A stretch of 64,000 nucleotides of DNA, from the NCBI RefSeq assembly GCF_008365405.1, contig NZ_QOKV01000015.1:62001-126000 (forward strand), read 5' to 3'. The position numbers and the translations under genes were made by a program. Position 1 is the stretch's first letter. Each line of letters begins with the position of its first letter. The notes under the pieces are model-generated. The model did no database searches and was not told the DNA's origin. It worked only from the letters and a program-made list of their open reading frames with translations. Shown one piece after another: positions 50,825 through 58,778 of the stretch. The stretch is from Azospirillum brasilense. GTDB lineage: Bacteria; Pseudomonadota; Alphaproteobacteria; Azospirillales; Azospirillaceae.

Positions 50825-51243
50825 TCCGCTTCCTTCTTCCGACGCTGGCCGTCTTCGCGGTGGGCGGGGCCATCGCCGCCACCGCGAACCCGGCGCGCAC
50901 CGCCCTCCTCGACGGCTACGCCACCCAGGCGAAAGCGCAATCGCCCGCCTTCGCCGGCTTCTCCGCCGAGCGCGGACGCGCGCTCTATCTCGGCCCGCAC
51001 AGCGGCGGAAAGCCGGAGACCAACGCCTGCGCCGCCTGCCACACCGCCGACCCGACCGCCCAGGGCCGCCACCAGCGGACCGGGCGCGGGATCGAGCCGA
51101 TGGCCGTCTCCGCCAACCCCAAGCGCTTCACCGACCCGGTGGAGGTGGAGAAGCGCTTCGACCGCGACTGCCCCAACGTCCTCGGCCGCGCCTGCACGGC
51201 ACAGGAGAAGGGCGACTTCATCACCTATCTCGCCGGCCAATGA
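50821..51243 (+). CDS. shp: DUF1924 / SHP-type monoheme cytochrome c
   Basis: A 140-residue exported cytochrome. A signal peptide (MIRFLLPTLAVFAVGGAIAA) precedes the domain; heme attaches at CAACH (Cys70, Cys73, His74). The sequence (LLDGYATQAKAQSPAFAGFS, RGRALYLGPH) and the late Cys pair matches DUF1924, the sphaeroides heme protein family. SHP of Rhodobacter is a high-spin cytochrome that binds oxygen and small ligands and occurs with a b-type cytochrome and diheme cytochrome DHC, the same neighbours seen here. The physiological substrate is not settled. Confidence 0.88.
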   Translation: MIRFLLPTLAVFAVGGAIAATANPARTALLDGYATQAKAQSPAFAGFSAERGRALYLGPHSGGKPETNACAACHTADPTAQGRHQRTGRGIEPMAVSANPKRFTDPVEVEKRFDRDCPNVLGRACTAQEKGDFITYLAGQ

Positions 51244-51254
51244 GGAGCCCCGCC

Positions 51255-51686
51255 ATGCCCCGCCGCCTCGCCGCCGCGACCGTTCTTCTGCTGCTGTCCG
51301 GCGCCGCCGTTTCTGCGAATGAATTCGAGCGCGTCCCGCCGGTGACCAACGACGCCACCCGCAAGGAATGCGGGGAATGCCACATGGCCTTCCAGCCCGG
51401 CCTGCTGCCGGCGGGAAGCTGGACCCGCATCATGGACGGGCTGGACGACCATTTCGGCGAGAAGGCCAGCCTGCCGCCCGGCCCGGCGGCGGAGGTCCGC
51501 GCCTATCTGACCGGCAACGCCGCCGAACGCGGCGACCCCACGCTCCTGCGCATCACCGAACAGCGCTGGTGGCTGCGCGAGCACCGCTTCCGCCCAGAGG
51601 TCTGGCTGCGCAAGGACGTGCTGTCCAAGGCCAACTGCGAAGCCTGCCACCGCGACGCCGCCCGCGGACTCTATGACGACGACTGA
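51255..51686 (+). CDS. dhc: Diheme cytochrome c (DHC-like)
   Basis: A 143-residue exported cytochrome with a signal peptide (ends SGAAVSANEF) and two heme sites: CGECH at residues 39-43 and CEACH at 128-132. The pattern VTNDATRKECGECHMAFQPG is the DHC N-terminus. It is the electron donor of SHP in Rhodobacter, and lies next to the SHP-type gene here. The ATG at 51255 has AGGAG seven bases upstream, preferred over an in-frame ATG at 51240 that overlaps the previous stop. Confidence 0.88.
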   Translation: MPRRLAAATVLLLLSGAAVSANEFERVPPVTNDATRKECGECHMAFQPGLLPAGSWTRIMDGLDDHFGEKASLPPGPAAEVRAYLTGNAAERGDPTLLRITEQRWWLREHRFRPEVWLRKDVLSKANCEACHRDAARGLYDDD

Positions 51687-51767
51687 TCGGGGACGACGAC
51701 TGATCGGGCGGGACAAAGCGTTGCCGCGACGGTTGTTCTCGAGAACGATCAGAGAGGGAGGAGCATC

Positions 51768-51974
51768 ATGGACCACGACACCTTCAACATGGGCATCCGG
51801 AAGTACCTGAAGGTCGTCGGCGTCACCTCGCAGCGCGAGATCGAGCGCGCCGTGAGCGAAGCGATGGAAGCCGGAAAGCTGAAGGGCAACGAGACGCTCC
51901 AGGCCCGCGTCGTGCTGACCGTCGAGGGCATCGGGCTGGAGCATGAGATCAAGGGGGAGATCGCGTTGGAGTAG
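51768..51974 (+). CDS. DUF6494-like small protein (68 aa)
   Basis: A 68-residue protein, FNMGIRKYLKVVGVTSQREI then ERAVSEAMEAGKLKGNETL and ARVVLTVEGIGLEHEIKGEI, close to my memory of the DUF6494 family, whose function is unknown. A strong AGGAG lies just upstream of the ATG. A 12-bp palindrome GTTCTCGAGAAC at 51735-51746 sits 22 nt before the start and could be an operator. The gene is followed by a large perfect palindrome. Confidence 0.65.
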   Translation: MDHDTFNMGIRKYLKVVGVTSQREIERAVSEAMEAGKLKGNETLQARVVLTVEGIGLEHEIKGEIALE

Positions 51975-51985
51975 GCGTCGGCACC

Positions 51986-52044
51986 GGTTGCCCCCACCCC
52001 GGCCCTCCCCCGCCCAGCGGGGGAGGGCCGGGGTGGGGGCAACC
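51986..52044. repeat. Dispersed palindromic repeat, single perfect palindrome (copy E)
   Basis: Two perfect 28-nt arms (51986-52013 and 52017-52044) around a CCA loop: GGTTGCCCCCACCCCGGCCC plus TCCCCCGC, and the complement. The core CCCTCCCCCGC / GCGGGGGAGGG is that of the repeat family. It lies between the convergent DUF6494-like and SDR genes, where it probably also ends transcription in both directions. Confidence 0.85.
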
Positions 52045-52056
52045 CAACGCAACCAC

Positions 52057-52824
52057 TCACCCCATCACCAGCCCTCCGTCCACGTACAGCACCTGCCCCG
52101 TCATGAAGCGGCTCCAGCCGGACGCCAGGAACAGCACCGGGCCGGTCACGTCCTCCGGCGTGGCGATGCGGCGCAGCGGGGTCTGGGCGACGATGGCGTC
52201 CTTCACGTCCTCCTTCGTCACCCGGCTGGCGTCGGTGGGGTAGACCAGCCCCGGCGCCACGCAGTTGACGCGGATGCCCAGCGGCCCCAGCTCCGCCGCC
52301 AGATTGCGGCTGAAGCCGACCAGCGCCGCCTTGGCCGTGGTGTAGTCGTGATAGGGCACGGTGGGCCGGGCGACGAGGTCGGTCGCCATGTTCACGATGC
52401 TGCCACCGGGCCGCCGCCGCAGCACCGGCAGCACCGCCCGGCAGACGTTGTAGGTGCCGAGCAGCGCCCCATCCACCTGATCCCGGTAATCCGCCCAGTC
52501 GGTGTCCCAGAACAGCTTGCGCTTCTCCGGGTCGAAGGCGTAGGGGCGGAAGGCGTTGTTCACCACCACGTCGATCTTGCCGAACTCCTCCGCCGTGCGC
52601 TCCACCATGCGGTTCACCGCCTCGGCGTCGGTGACGTCGGCCTGCACCGCCCAGGCGTCACCGCCAGCCTCGCGGCAGGCTGCCGCCACCGCCTCTGCCG
52701 CATCGGCATTCTGGAGATAGTTGACGGCGACCGCCGCCCCCTCCGCCGCGAAGGCCTTGGCGATGGCGGCACCGATGCCGCGGCTGGCGCCGGTGACGAG
52801 GACGGTCTTGTCGCGGAAATCCAT
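52057..52824 (-). CDS. Short-chain dehydrogenase/reductase of the TPP-riboswitch operon
   Basis: A 255-residue classical SDR. The cofactor motif is VTGASRGIGAAIAKAF (TGxxxGIG), the structural NNA motif is VVVNNAFRP, and the catalytic region is YHDYTTAKAALVGF with Tyr and Lys in YTTAK, plus a Ser upstream (SIVNMATDL). It is the last gene of the operon that begins with a TPP riboswitch, 17 nt after the binding-protein gene. With the LuxC-like reductase making an aldehyde, an SDR could reduce it to an alcohol; this substrate is inferred. Confidence 0.9.
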   Translation of the reverse strand: MDFRDKTVLVTGASRGIGAAIAKAFAAEGAAVAVNYLQNADAAEAVAAACREAGGDAWAVQADVTDAEAVNRMVERTAEEFGKIDVVVNNAFRPYAFDPEKRKLFWDTDWADYRDQVDGALLGTYNVCRAVLPVLRRRPGGSIVNMATDLVARPTVPYHDYTTAKAALVGFSRNLAAELGPLGIRVNCVAPGLVYPTDASRVTKEDVKDAIVAQTPLRRIATPEDVTGPVLFLASGWSRFMTGQVLYVDGGLVMG

Positions 52825-52841
52825 GGCGGGCCAAGCCTTCC

Positions 52842-53819
52842 TTACTCGGGGATCAGGTCGGACCGGACCAGCGTGCCCATGTCGAGGTCCTTCCCGATCA
52901 GGCCCAGCTGCTTGAAGGTGTCCGCCCCCTTCTGCATCAGCGCCGGATCGAAGTGGCCGAGGCCCTTGGCCTTGGTCGTCTCCGACACGCTGGAGGCGTT
53001 GCGCAGCTTGATGATGGCGAGGTTGGTGGCCTCGTCGCGGCCGTTGATGGCGCGGGTCACGGCGAGGCGGGCGGCCTCCTCCGGCTCGGCGATCATCCAG
53101 GCGGCGCTGTCGCGGTAGGCGGCGAGGAAGCGCTTCAGCACATCCGCCTTCGTCCGGTAGGTCTCCTCCGTCACCACGAAGATGTCGCTGGGCAGGTTCA
53201 GCGTGTCCTTGACCTCGATGACGTTGATGTCCTTCAGCCCCTTCTGCATCCCGACATAAAGGCCGGTGTCGGTCGCCGCGGTGGCGTCCACCTGCCCCTG
53301 GATCACGGGCGCGAAGTTCAAGAGGCCGGTCACCTCGATGGTCACGTCCTTCTCGCTCAGCCCCACCTGATGCAGCAGCACCTGGAGGTTCTGGCGCGTG
53401 CCGCTGGACAGGCTGTAGACGCCGATGCGCTTGCCCTTCAGGTCTTCGGGCTTGGTGATGTTGCGCTCCTTCGGCGACACCACGTTGAAGACGTTCTGCG
53501 GGTAGATGTTGTAGATGGCGATCAGCTTCTCGCCCTTGTCGAGCGCGAGGTAGAAGGAGGCCGGGTCGGTGAAGGCCACGTCGGCCTGACCGGTCAGCAT
53601 GTTCTGGATAGCCGAGCCGCCGCCGGTCCCCGGCACATAGCCGAGATCGATGCCCTTGGCCTTGAAGAAGCCCTTGTCCGGCTCGGCCAGCAGGTTGGTG
53701 ATCTCGCTGATCGGCTGGCTCCAGCCCGCCACGGTCACCTTGTCGAGCGCCAGCGCGGGGGATGACAGAAGCAGGGCGGAAACGGCGACGGCACCCAGGG
53801 TGCGCAGGAACCCGAACAT
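52842..53819 (-). CDS. ABC transporter substrate-binding protein (NMT1/ThiY-like)
   Basis: A 325-residue periplasmic binding protein. The signal peptide is cleaved near SSPALALDK. Features of the SsuA/THI5 group are VTVAGWSQPISEITNLLAEP, then the FFKAKGIDLGYVPGTGGGSA region and LTGQADVAFTDPASFYLAL. THI5/NMT1-like proteins bind pyrimidine precursors of thiamine, and the gene is in a TPP-riboswitch operon, so a thiamine-related ligand is likely. The NMT1-type CCCFC iron motif is absent, as expected for a binding protein rather than an HMP synthase. Confidence 0.9.
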   Translation of the reverse strand: MFGFLRTLGAVAVSALLLSSPALALDKVTVAGWSQPISEITNLLAEPDKGFFKAKGIDLGYVPGTGGGSAIQNMLTGQADVAFTDPASFYLALDKGEKLIAIYNIYPQNVFNVVSPKERNITKPEDLKGKRIGVYSLSSGTRQNLQVLLHQVGLSEKDVTIEVTGLLNFAPVIQGQVDATAATDTGLYVGMQKGLKDINVIEVKDTLNLPSDIFVVTEETYRTKADVLKRFLAAYRDSAAWMIAEPEEAARLAVTRAINGRDEATNLAIIKLRNASSVSETTKAKGLGHFDPALMQKGADTFKQLGLIGKDLDMGTLVRSDLIPE

Positions 53820-53826
53820 CGTGTGA

Positions 53827-54573
53827 TTATCCTTTCCACGGACGGCGCAGCAGCCACCGTTCGAGACCGGCGGCGGCCTGATAAACGATCATGCCCAGCA
53901 CCGTGATGACGATGAACAGGGCGAACATCATGGTCGAATCCATCATCCCCTGCGCCGCGATGATCGAGGCGCCCAGCCCCTGCCGGCCCCCGATGAACTC
54001 GCCGACGACGGCGCCGACCAGCGCCAGCACCACGGCGACGCGCAAGCCCGCCAGGATCACCGGCAGACCGGAGGGAATCTTCAGGCGCAGCAGGGTCTGC
54101 AGGCGCGTCGCCCGCAGCATCCGGAACAGCTCCCGCTTGTTGGGATCGACCTGCTGGAGGCCGGTCATGGTGTTTTCCAGCAGCGGGAAGAAGCAGATCA
54201 GCGCCGTGATGACGACGGTGGAAGTCATGCCGAAGCCGAACCAGACGATGAACAGCGGCCCCAGCGCCAGCTTCGGCACCACCTGGCTGGCGAGGATGTA
54301 GGGGTAGAACAGGCGGCGCAGCACCGGCACCTCGGCCAGCAGCACTCCGGCGAGGAAGCCGATGGTGCAGCCGGCGGCGAGGCCCATCGCCATCTCCGCC
54401 GTGGTCACCCAGAGATGCGGCAGCAGATAGCCGCCGGCCAGCCCGTCCCACAGCGTGCGCAGCACCGCCGACGGCAGCGGCACGACCAGAGCCGACACCC
54501 CCGCCACCCGGCAATAGACCTCCCACCCCGCCAGCAGCAGGACGAGCAGCAGGGCGGAGGCAAGGCGGACCAT
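53827..54573 (-). CDS. ABC transporter permease (ThiX/SsuC-like)
   Basis: A 248-residue inner-membrane permease of the BPD_transp_1 family with about six helices. The EAA loop is LLRLKIPSGLPVILAGLRVA, which contacts the ATPase. Its ATG shares the last base of the ATPase stop (TGATG), indicating coupling. Forms an importer with the adjacent ATPase and binding protein. The ThiX-type assignment rests on operon context (TPP riboswitch), since the sequence alone could equally be sulfonate-type. Confidence 0.9.
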   Translation of the reverse strand: MVRLASALLLVLLLAGWEVYCRVAGVSALVVPLPSAVLRTLWDGLAGGYLLPHLWVTTAEMAMGLAAGCTIGFLAGVLLAEVPVLRRLFYPYILASQVVPKLALGPLFIVWFGFGMTSTVVITALICFFPLLENTMTGLQQVDPNKRELFRMLRATRLQTLLRLKIPSGLPVILAGLRVAVVLALVGAVVGEFIGGRQGLGASIIAAQGMMDSTMMFALFIVITVLGMIVYQAAAGLERWLLRRPWKG

Positions 54574-55343
54574 CACGACGCGCGCTCCAGCGCCACGCCG
54601 GATTTTGAACCATCCATGGCGTGGCGAAGCTCCAGGCACAGCGCGTTGAAGCGCGGGCTGTAGCGGACGTCGCGCCCGCGCGGGCGGGCCAGCGGCACCG
54701 GCAGGGCGTGGCGCAGATGCCCGCCCTCCATCACCGCCACCCGGTCGGCCAGATAGACCGCCTCGGCGATGTCGTGGGTGACGAACAGCACGGTGGTGCG
54801 GTGGCGGGCACAGAGTTTCAGCAGGTCGTCCTGCAACTCCTCCCGCGTGATGGCGTCGAGCGCGGCGAAGGGCTCGTCGAGCAGGAGCAGCGGCGGCTCG
54901 GTGACCAGCGCGCGGGCCAGCGCGACGCGGCTCTGCTGCCCGCCCGACAGTTGGCTGGGGTAGCGCCCTTCGAGTCCGGACAGCCCGACGAGGTCCAGCA
55001 GTTCCTCCGCCTTGCGGCGGTCCGCCGGCTGCGGGCGGCGCTCCAGCGAGACCGGCAGCAGCAGGTTGTCGAGCACCGTGCGCCATTCCAGCAGGGTCGG
55101 CGCCTGGAAGACGAAGCCGACCTGGGCCCCCGGCCCGCGCACCGGCTCCCCCTGGATGCGGACGGTTCCGGTCGAGGGGGCGAGCAGCCCGGCGACCAGC
55201 TTCAGCAGGGTCGTCTTGCCGCAGCCGCTGCGCCCGACCAGCGCGTGGAACTCGCCCTCCCCGATGGTCCAGTCGATGCGGTCCAGGATGGTGCCGCCGC
55301 TCGGGACGCCGTAGCCGGCCTGTTCGATGCTGACGAAGGGCAT
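54573..55343 (-). CDS. ABC transporter ATP-binding protein (ThiZ/SsuB-like)
   Basis: A 256-residue ATPase. Walker A is LVGRSGCGKTTLLKLVAGLL, signature QLSGGQQSRVALARAL, Walker B LLLLDEPFAALDA, and the switch His in FVTHDIAEAVYLADRV. This is the nitrate/sulfonate/thiamine-precursor group of importers. The ATG at 55343 follows the LuxC-like stop by 11 nt with GAGG upstream; a TTG overlapping that stop is the other choice. Confidence 0.93.
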   Translation of the reverse strand: MPFVSIEQAGYGVPSGGTILDRIDWTIGEGEFHALVGRSGCGKTTLLKLVAGLLAPSTGTVRIQGEPVRGPGAQVGFVFQAPTLLEWRTVLDNLLLPVSLERRPQPADRRKAEELLDLVGLSGLEGRYPSQLSGGQQSRVALARALVTEPPLLLLDEPFAALDAITREELQDDLLKLCARHRTTVLFVTHDIAEAVYLADRVAVMEGGHLRHALPVPLARPRGRDVRYSPRFNALCLELRHAMDGSKSGVALERAS

Positions 55344-55354
55344 GGCCGGGCGCC

Positions 55355-56818
55355 TCAATCCATGTAGGGGGCGAAGGATTCCGCCGCCCGTTCCGCCGAG
55401 CCTTCGATCTCGGTCATGGTGACGAGGTCCAGCAGGTTGAACCGCCCGTCATGGTGCCAGCCCGCCTCCGGCGCGGTCATGCGGCCGAGCGCGCAGAGGC
55501 GCGTCACCCCCACGGCCCCCAGCGCCCCGGCCAGCGCGAACAGCTCCTCCGGCGACGCGGCGATGCCCACGGTCTGGAGGAAGGCGCGGTAGGGCGCCAG
55601 CCCCGGCACCGCCTCGGCCAGCCGGTCCACCGCCACCACCGTCACCGTGCGGTTCAGCCCGCAAGGCGACAACCCGTCCGCCGCGTCGGTGTAGGCGACC
55701 GCCCAGCTTCCCGCCGGATCGCCGAGCAGGGCGCGGCTGGGGTCGGCAAAGCCCTTCGTCTCCTCGGCGTTGCGCCAGGACGCGACGCTGCCCGCCTCGC
55801 CCATCGACAGGGCGCGGCGCGGGAACTTGCTGCCCAGCGCGTCCAGCTCGTGCGCCAGATAGCCGGCGAATTCGCGCGGCGACACCCGCCCGCCGCGCTC
55901 CACGAAAAAGGTCTGGGGCGAGTAGCAGCCCTGCTGGTCGTAGCGCGCCACGTCGTAGGCCGCCAGCCGCGCCACCGCCCCCGCCTTCCCGGCGTCGAGC
56001 GCGGAGCGGGCGACCATGCCGAAGCTGATCTTGTGCCCGAAGGGCAGGAAGCGCGCGGTGATTGGCACCCGCGCCCGGATGGCCTCCAGCGCGTCGTTCC
56101 CGCCATAGGCGACCACCGTGTCGGCGCGGCCCAGCCACGCCCGCTCCGCCGCTTCGTCGCCGCCCTTCCACCAGACGATGGCGATGCAGCCAGCCAATTG
56201 CGGGTCGATCTCCGCCAGGATTTGCGCGAACCAGCCGGCGAACAGCGGCTCGGCGCTCGGCAGCTTGCCGACCGTGCCGGCCTTGACCAGCAGGCCGGAA
56301 ATCAGGCTCCACAGCGGCAGGCCCGGCACGTTGCCCGCCCAGACATGCAGCAACAGCTCCGGCCCGAAGGCGCGGGCGAAGCCGCCCTTGGGCATCGGCT
56401 GGAAATCGTCGAGCACCGCCGGGTTGGCGAAATCCTCGGCGATGAACTTCCGCAGCTCCGGCCCGCGGAAGGTCTTCAGATAGCCGGTCAGCCCCAGCCG
56501 GACCATCTCCCCGTCGTAGCCGGTGACCAGCGGCAGCAGCCGCTCCGCCTTCCGCCGCCACGGGTCGTCGCGGTCGAGCAGCCGGGCGACGGCGCGGTCG
56601 ATGGTGGCGGCGATTTCCGCGACGGTGCGGCTTCTCAAGTAAGTCCGCGCGTTGGTCCGCACCCGCGTTGCCAATTCAGCGATCTGCGCCTCGCTCAGCA
56701 CCGGCACCGCCACGTCGAGCGTCTCGGCGCCGCGCCGGAAGGTCAGCGTCCGCCAGTCCACCGCGTCGGCGGACAGCCCCGGCAGATGCCCGGCGCGCTC
56801 CATCAAGCCAACGGTCAT
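55355..56818 (-). CDS. LuxC-like acyl-CoA/acyl-enzyme reductase of the TPP-riboswitch operon
   Basis: A 487-residue reductase of the LuxC family, which reduces an enzyme-bound acyl thioester with NADPH to an aldehyde. The catalytic Cys is in DQQGCYSPQTFFVE at about residue 297. Other conserved parts are FGPELLLHVWAGNVPGLPLW (N-terminal substrate/cofactor region) and SCGLNRTVTVV-like C-terminal sequence. Its ATG overlaps the LuxE-like stop (ATGA), so the two are coupled, as in fatty acid reductase complexes; however, there are no luxA/B or luxD genes. Control by a TPP riboswitch suggests a thiamine-related acid as substrate rather than a fatty acid. Confidence 0.88.
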   Translation of the reverse strand: MTVGLMERAGHLPGLSADAVDWRTLTFRRGAETLDVAVPVLSEAQIAELATRVRTNARTYLRSRTVAEIAATIDRAVARLLDRDDPWRRKAERLLPLVTGYDGEMVRLGLTGYLKTFRGPELRKFIAEDFANPAVLDDFQPMPKGGFARAFGPELLLHVWAGNVPGLPLWSLISGLLVKAGTVGKLPSAEPLFAGWFAQILAEIDPQLAGCIAIVWWKGGDEAAERAWLGRADTVVAYGGNDALEAIRARVPITARFLPFGHKISFGMVARSALDAGKAGAVARLAAYDVARYDQQGCYSPQTFFVERGGRVSPREFAGYLAHELDALGSKFPRRALSMGEAGSVASWRNAEETKGFADPSRALLGDPAGSWAVAYTDAADGLSPCGLNRTVTVVAVDRLAEAVPGLAPYRAFLQTVGIAASPEELFALAGALGAVGVTRLCALGRMTAPEAGWHHDGRFNLLDLVTMTEIEGSAERAAESFAPYMD

Positions 56819-57909
56819 GGAGCCCGCGCCGCTTTGAGGAAGTCTTCGACCGCCATGGAGCAGCCCTTGGCGTCCGCCCCGTCGGCCCGGCCGAGAAGCT
56901 GAAACCCGCCGTCCACCTCCACCCCCGCATCCTCGGTCAGGATGGCCGACGCGCAGTTGAAATGCGCCAGATCGTGATGGACGAGCACGCCGACGCTGCC
57001 GCGCGGCACCTCCTGCCCGGTCAGCGGGTTGATGACCCGGCTGCGGATCCAGTGCGGGCCGGACTTCACCGACGGGCAGGTCTCGTTGCCGTCGTCGTAG
57101 AACTGGGTGCTCAGCTCCGTCATGCCGTACATGTTGATGCACAGCCGGCGCGGCACGCCGAAAGTGGCGGACAGGCGCCCGTAGAACTCCTCCGCCGCCA
57201 TCTCGCGCGACTGGCCCTTGAAGCCGCCGGTGTCGAGGATGCGGCTGCCCGCCGGCAGGGCGAAGCTCCGCCCCCGCTCGGCCAGCGCGTCCATCAGATG
57301 CACGACGCTGAAGCTCGCCCCCAGCAGGGCGTAGGGCTCGCCGGTTTCCTCGGCGCGGGACAACTCGGCGATGGCCCCGTCCACGTCCAGCCCGGCGTCG
57401 GTGATGAGGTAGCGGCTCTCATCCGTCCCGAACTCGTTCTTGGCCAGCGCCAGATAATGGGCGAGCGAGGAGTTGGGCATCGCCTGCTCGGTCGGGAACA
57501 GGATGCCCATGCGCAGGCGGTCATGGTCTCCCCCATAAGAATTGGCCATGAAGCGGCGCCGGAAATTGACGGTCATCGAACGGTCGTAGACCGCCAGCGT
57601 CGGATGATGGCTCTTGCCGCGCACGCCCTTGGTGGTGCCGCTGGTCATGAAGACATGCGGGCATTCCTCCGGCGGGCGTCCGCTCAGCGTCAGGTCCTTG
57701 AAGGCGCTGATCGGCACGGCGGGCACGTCGCGCCAGCTCTTCACCGTGCGCAGGGTGCGCGCCCGCTGGGTGGCGAAGCGGCGGTAGGGGGCGTTGGTCT
57801 CGAACTGGTGGGCGAAGACGGCCAGCGCCATGCGGTTGAACGCCTCCTCGTCCGCCTCCCCGGCGGCGATGAAGGCCAGCAGCTCTTCGACAAGTCGGGC
57901 TTCGGTCAC
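56815..57909 (-). CDS. LuxE-like acyl-protein synthetase of the TPP-riboswitch operon
   Basis: A 364-residue acid-activating enzyme of the LuxE family, which forms an acyl-AMP from a carboxylic acid and ATP and then an acyl-thioester on itself for LuxC. The ATP motif is MTSGTTKGVRGKSHH near residue 88, the adenylate motif CINMYGMTELS near 255, and the acyl-accepting Cys is near the C-terminus in GCSMAVEDFL (Cys350), at the place known for LuxE. Start is uncertain: GTG at 57909 has AAAAGG eleven bases upstream; a TTG at 57939 would add 10 residues. It is the first gene after the TPP riboswitch. Confidence 0.87.
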   Translation of the reverse strand: MTEARLVEELLAFIAAGEADEEAFNRMALAVFAHQFETNAPYRRFATQRARTLRTVKSWRDVPAVPISAFKDLTLSGRPPEECPHVFMTSGTTKGVRGKSHHPTLAVYDRSMTVNFRRRFMANSYGGDHDRLRMGILFPTEQAMPNSSLAHYLALAKNEFGTDESRYLITDAGLDVDGAIAELSRAEETGEPYALLGASFSVVHLMDALAERGRSFALPAGSRILDTGGFKGQSREMAAEEFYGRLSATFGVPRRLCINMYGMTELSTQFYDDGNETCPSVKSGPHWIRSRVINPLTGQEVPRGSVGVLVHHDLAHFNCASAILTEDAGVEVDGGFQLLGRADGADAKGCSMAVEDFLKAARAP

Positions 57910-58003
57910 GTCCGCACACACCTTTTGCAGCGCCAACAAACTGTTGCCGGAGCAAGCGGTGTCTGGATGGAATGGGGGTACGCCGTGCCGCCCTTCAGTC
58001 CCG

Positions 58004-58109
58004 TCCCTACGCCGGTATGACCCGGATCAGGTTCGATGGGTCACCGCGTTGTCCGGATGAAAGCGCCGGACCGGCGGAGTCTCAGCCTCCTAGCGAGGCC
58101 CCCCAGGGA
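58004..58109 (-). ncRNA. TPP riboswitch (THI element)
   Basis: On the reverse strand, outer P1 arms TCCCT and AGGGA enclose the conserved thi-box sequences: GGAGGCTGAGACTCC with the CUGAGA core, then a variable stem, then ACCCATCGAACCTGATCCGG and GTCATACCGGCGTAGGGA. These match the TPP-binding aptamer very closely. It lies about 95 nt upstream of the LuxE-like start on the same strand. High TPP would reduce expression of the whole downstream operon. The 60-100 nt after the aptamer shows no clear terminator hairpin, which fits translational control common in proteobacteria. Confidence 0.96.
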
Positions 58110-58157
58110 ACATTCGCAAGCTAAGGGACCGGCCCCCGCCCGTCAAGCCGGTCGGGC

Positions 58158-58733
58158 TCAGGCGGCGCCCTTCACCACCTCCAGGACCATGGCGATCTCG
58201 TCGATGACGTTGTTCTGGCTTTCCATCGCCTCCATCACCTGCTGGTTCGTCACCTCCCCGGAGGCCAGCTTGTGGTGCCAGCGCGGGGTCGGGGCGTAGA
58301 CGATCGACAGCATGCGGAAATCGACGTTCAGATGCATGGCCAAGCGGGTGTTGGGCCAGCCACGCTCGATGAATGTCCGGTTCTCCTCCATCGAGAACAG
58401 GCTCAGCACGTTGGGCGTGATCGGGCGGACGTGGGTCGGGTCGCCGAGATAACCGTCGCTGCGCGGGTGCGGCACCTTGATGGTGATCCGCGCGCCGTGC
58501 CGGCAGACGCGGTACAGCTCCCTCATGATGTTCAGGAAGCTCTCGGTCGTCTGGCCCATATGCTCAAGCGCGTGGATGAGCTGGACATCGGCGACGCTGC
58601 TCTCCTCGAACGGCCAGGGCACGACCTCCAGGTCGGCGACGATGTCCGGCCCGAACGTGCCGTACTTGTCCACGTTCACGTAACCGGCAAGCCGCGTGTC
58701 GCCGCAGCCGAGGTTGAGCTTGAGGTCCGACAT
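58158..58733 (-). CDS. Class I SAM-dependent methyltransferase
   Basis: A 191-residue methyltransferase-fold protein. The SAM site is LKLNLGCGDTRLAGYVNVDK at the N-terminus, then VADLEVVPWPFEESSVADVQ and LIHALEHMGQTTESFL, the post-motif region. ELYRVCRHGARITIKVPHPR continues the fold. The family is broad (methyltransferase 11-like); substrate unknown. It lies between the M20 gene and the TPP riboswitch on the same strand and ends 49 nt before the aptamer, so it is not under the riboswitch. Confidence 0.83.
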   Translation of the reverse strand: MSDLKLNLGCGDTRLAGYVNVDKYGTFGPDIVADLEVVPWPFEESSVADVQLIHALEHMGQTTESFLNIMRELYRVCRHGARITIKVPHPRSDGYLGDPTHVRPITPNVLSLFSMEENRTFIERGWPNTRLAMHLNVDFRMLSIVYAPTPRWHHKLASGEVTNQQVMEAMESQNNVIDEIAMVLEVVKGAA

Positions 58734-58778
58734 CGCGCGCGTTTCCGGCCAGCCGTTGTTGTTGCCACGAACGCGACC

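Noticed and set aside
51735..51746. LexA box
   Set aside because: In Alphaproteobacteria LexA recognises a direct repeat, GTTC-N7-GTTC; this is a palindrome without that spacing.
51768..51974. Dodecin
   Set aside because: The length is right but the sequence lacks the dodecin pattern; it fits the DUF6494 type better.
52842..53819. HMP-P synthase (THI5 enzyme)
   Set aside because: It has a signal peptide and an adjacent permease and ATPase, and lacks the THI5 CCCFC iron motif, so it is a binding protein.
55355..57909. Bioluminescence (lux) operon
   Set aside because: Only LuxC- and LuxE-like genes are present; there are no luxA, luxB or luxD genes, and control is by a TPP riboswitch.
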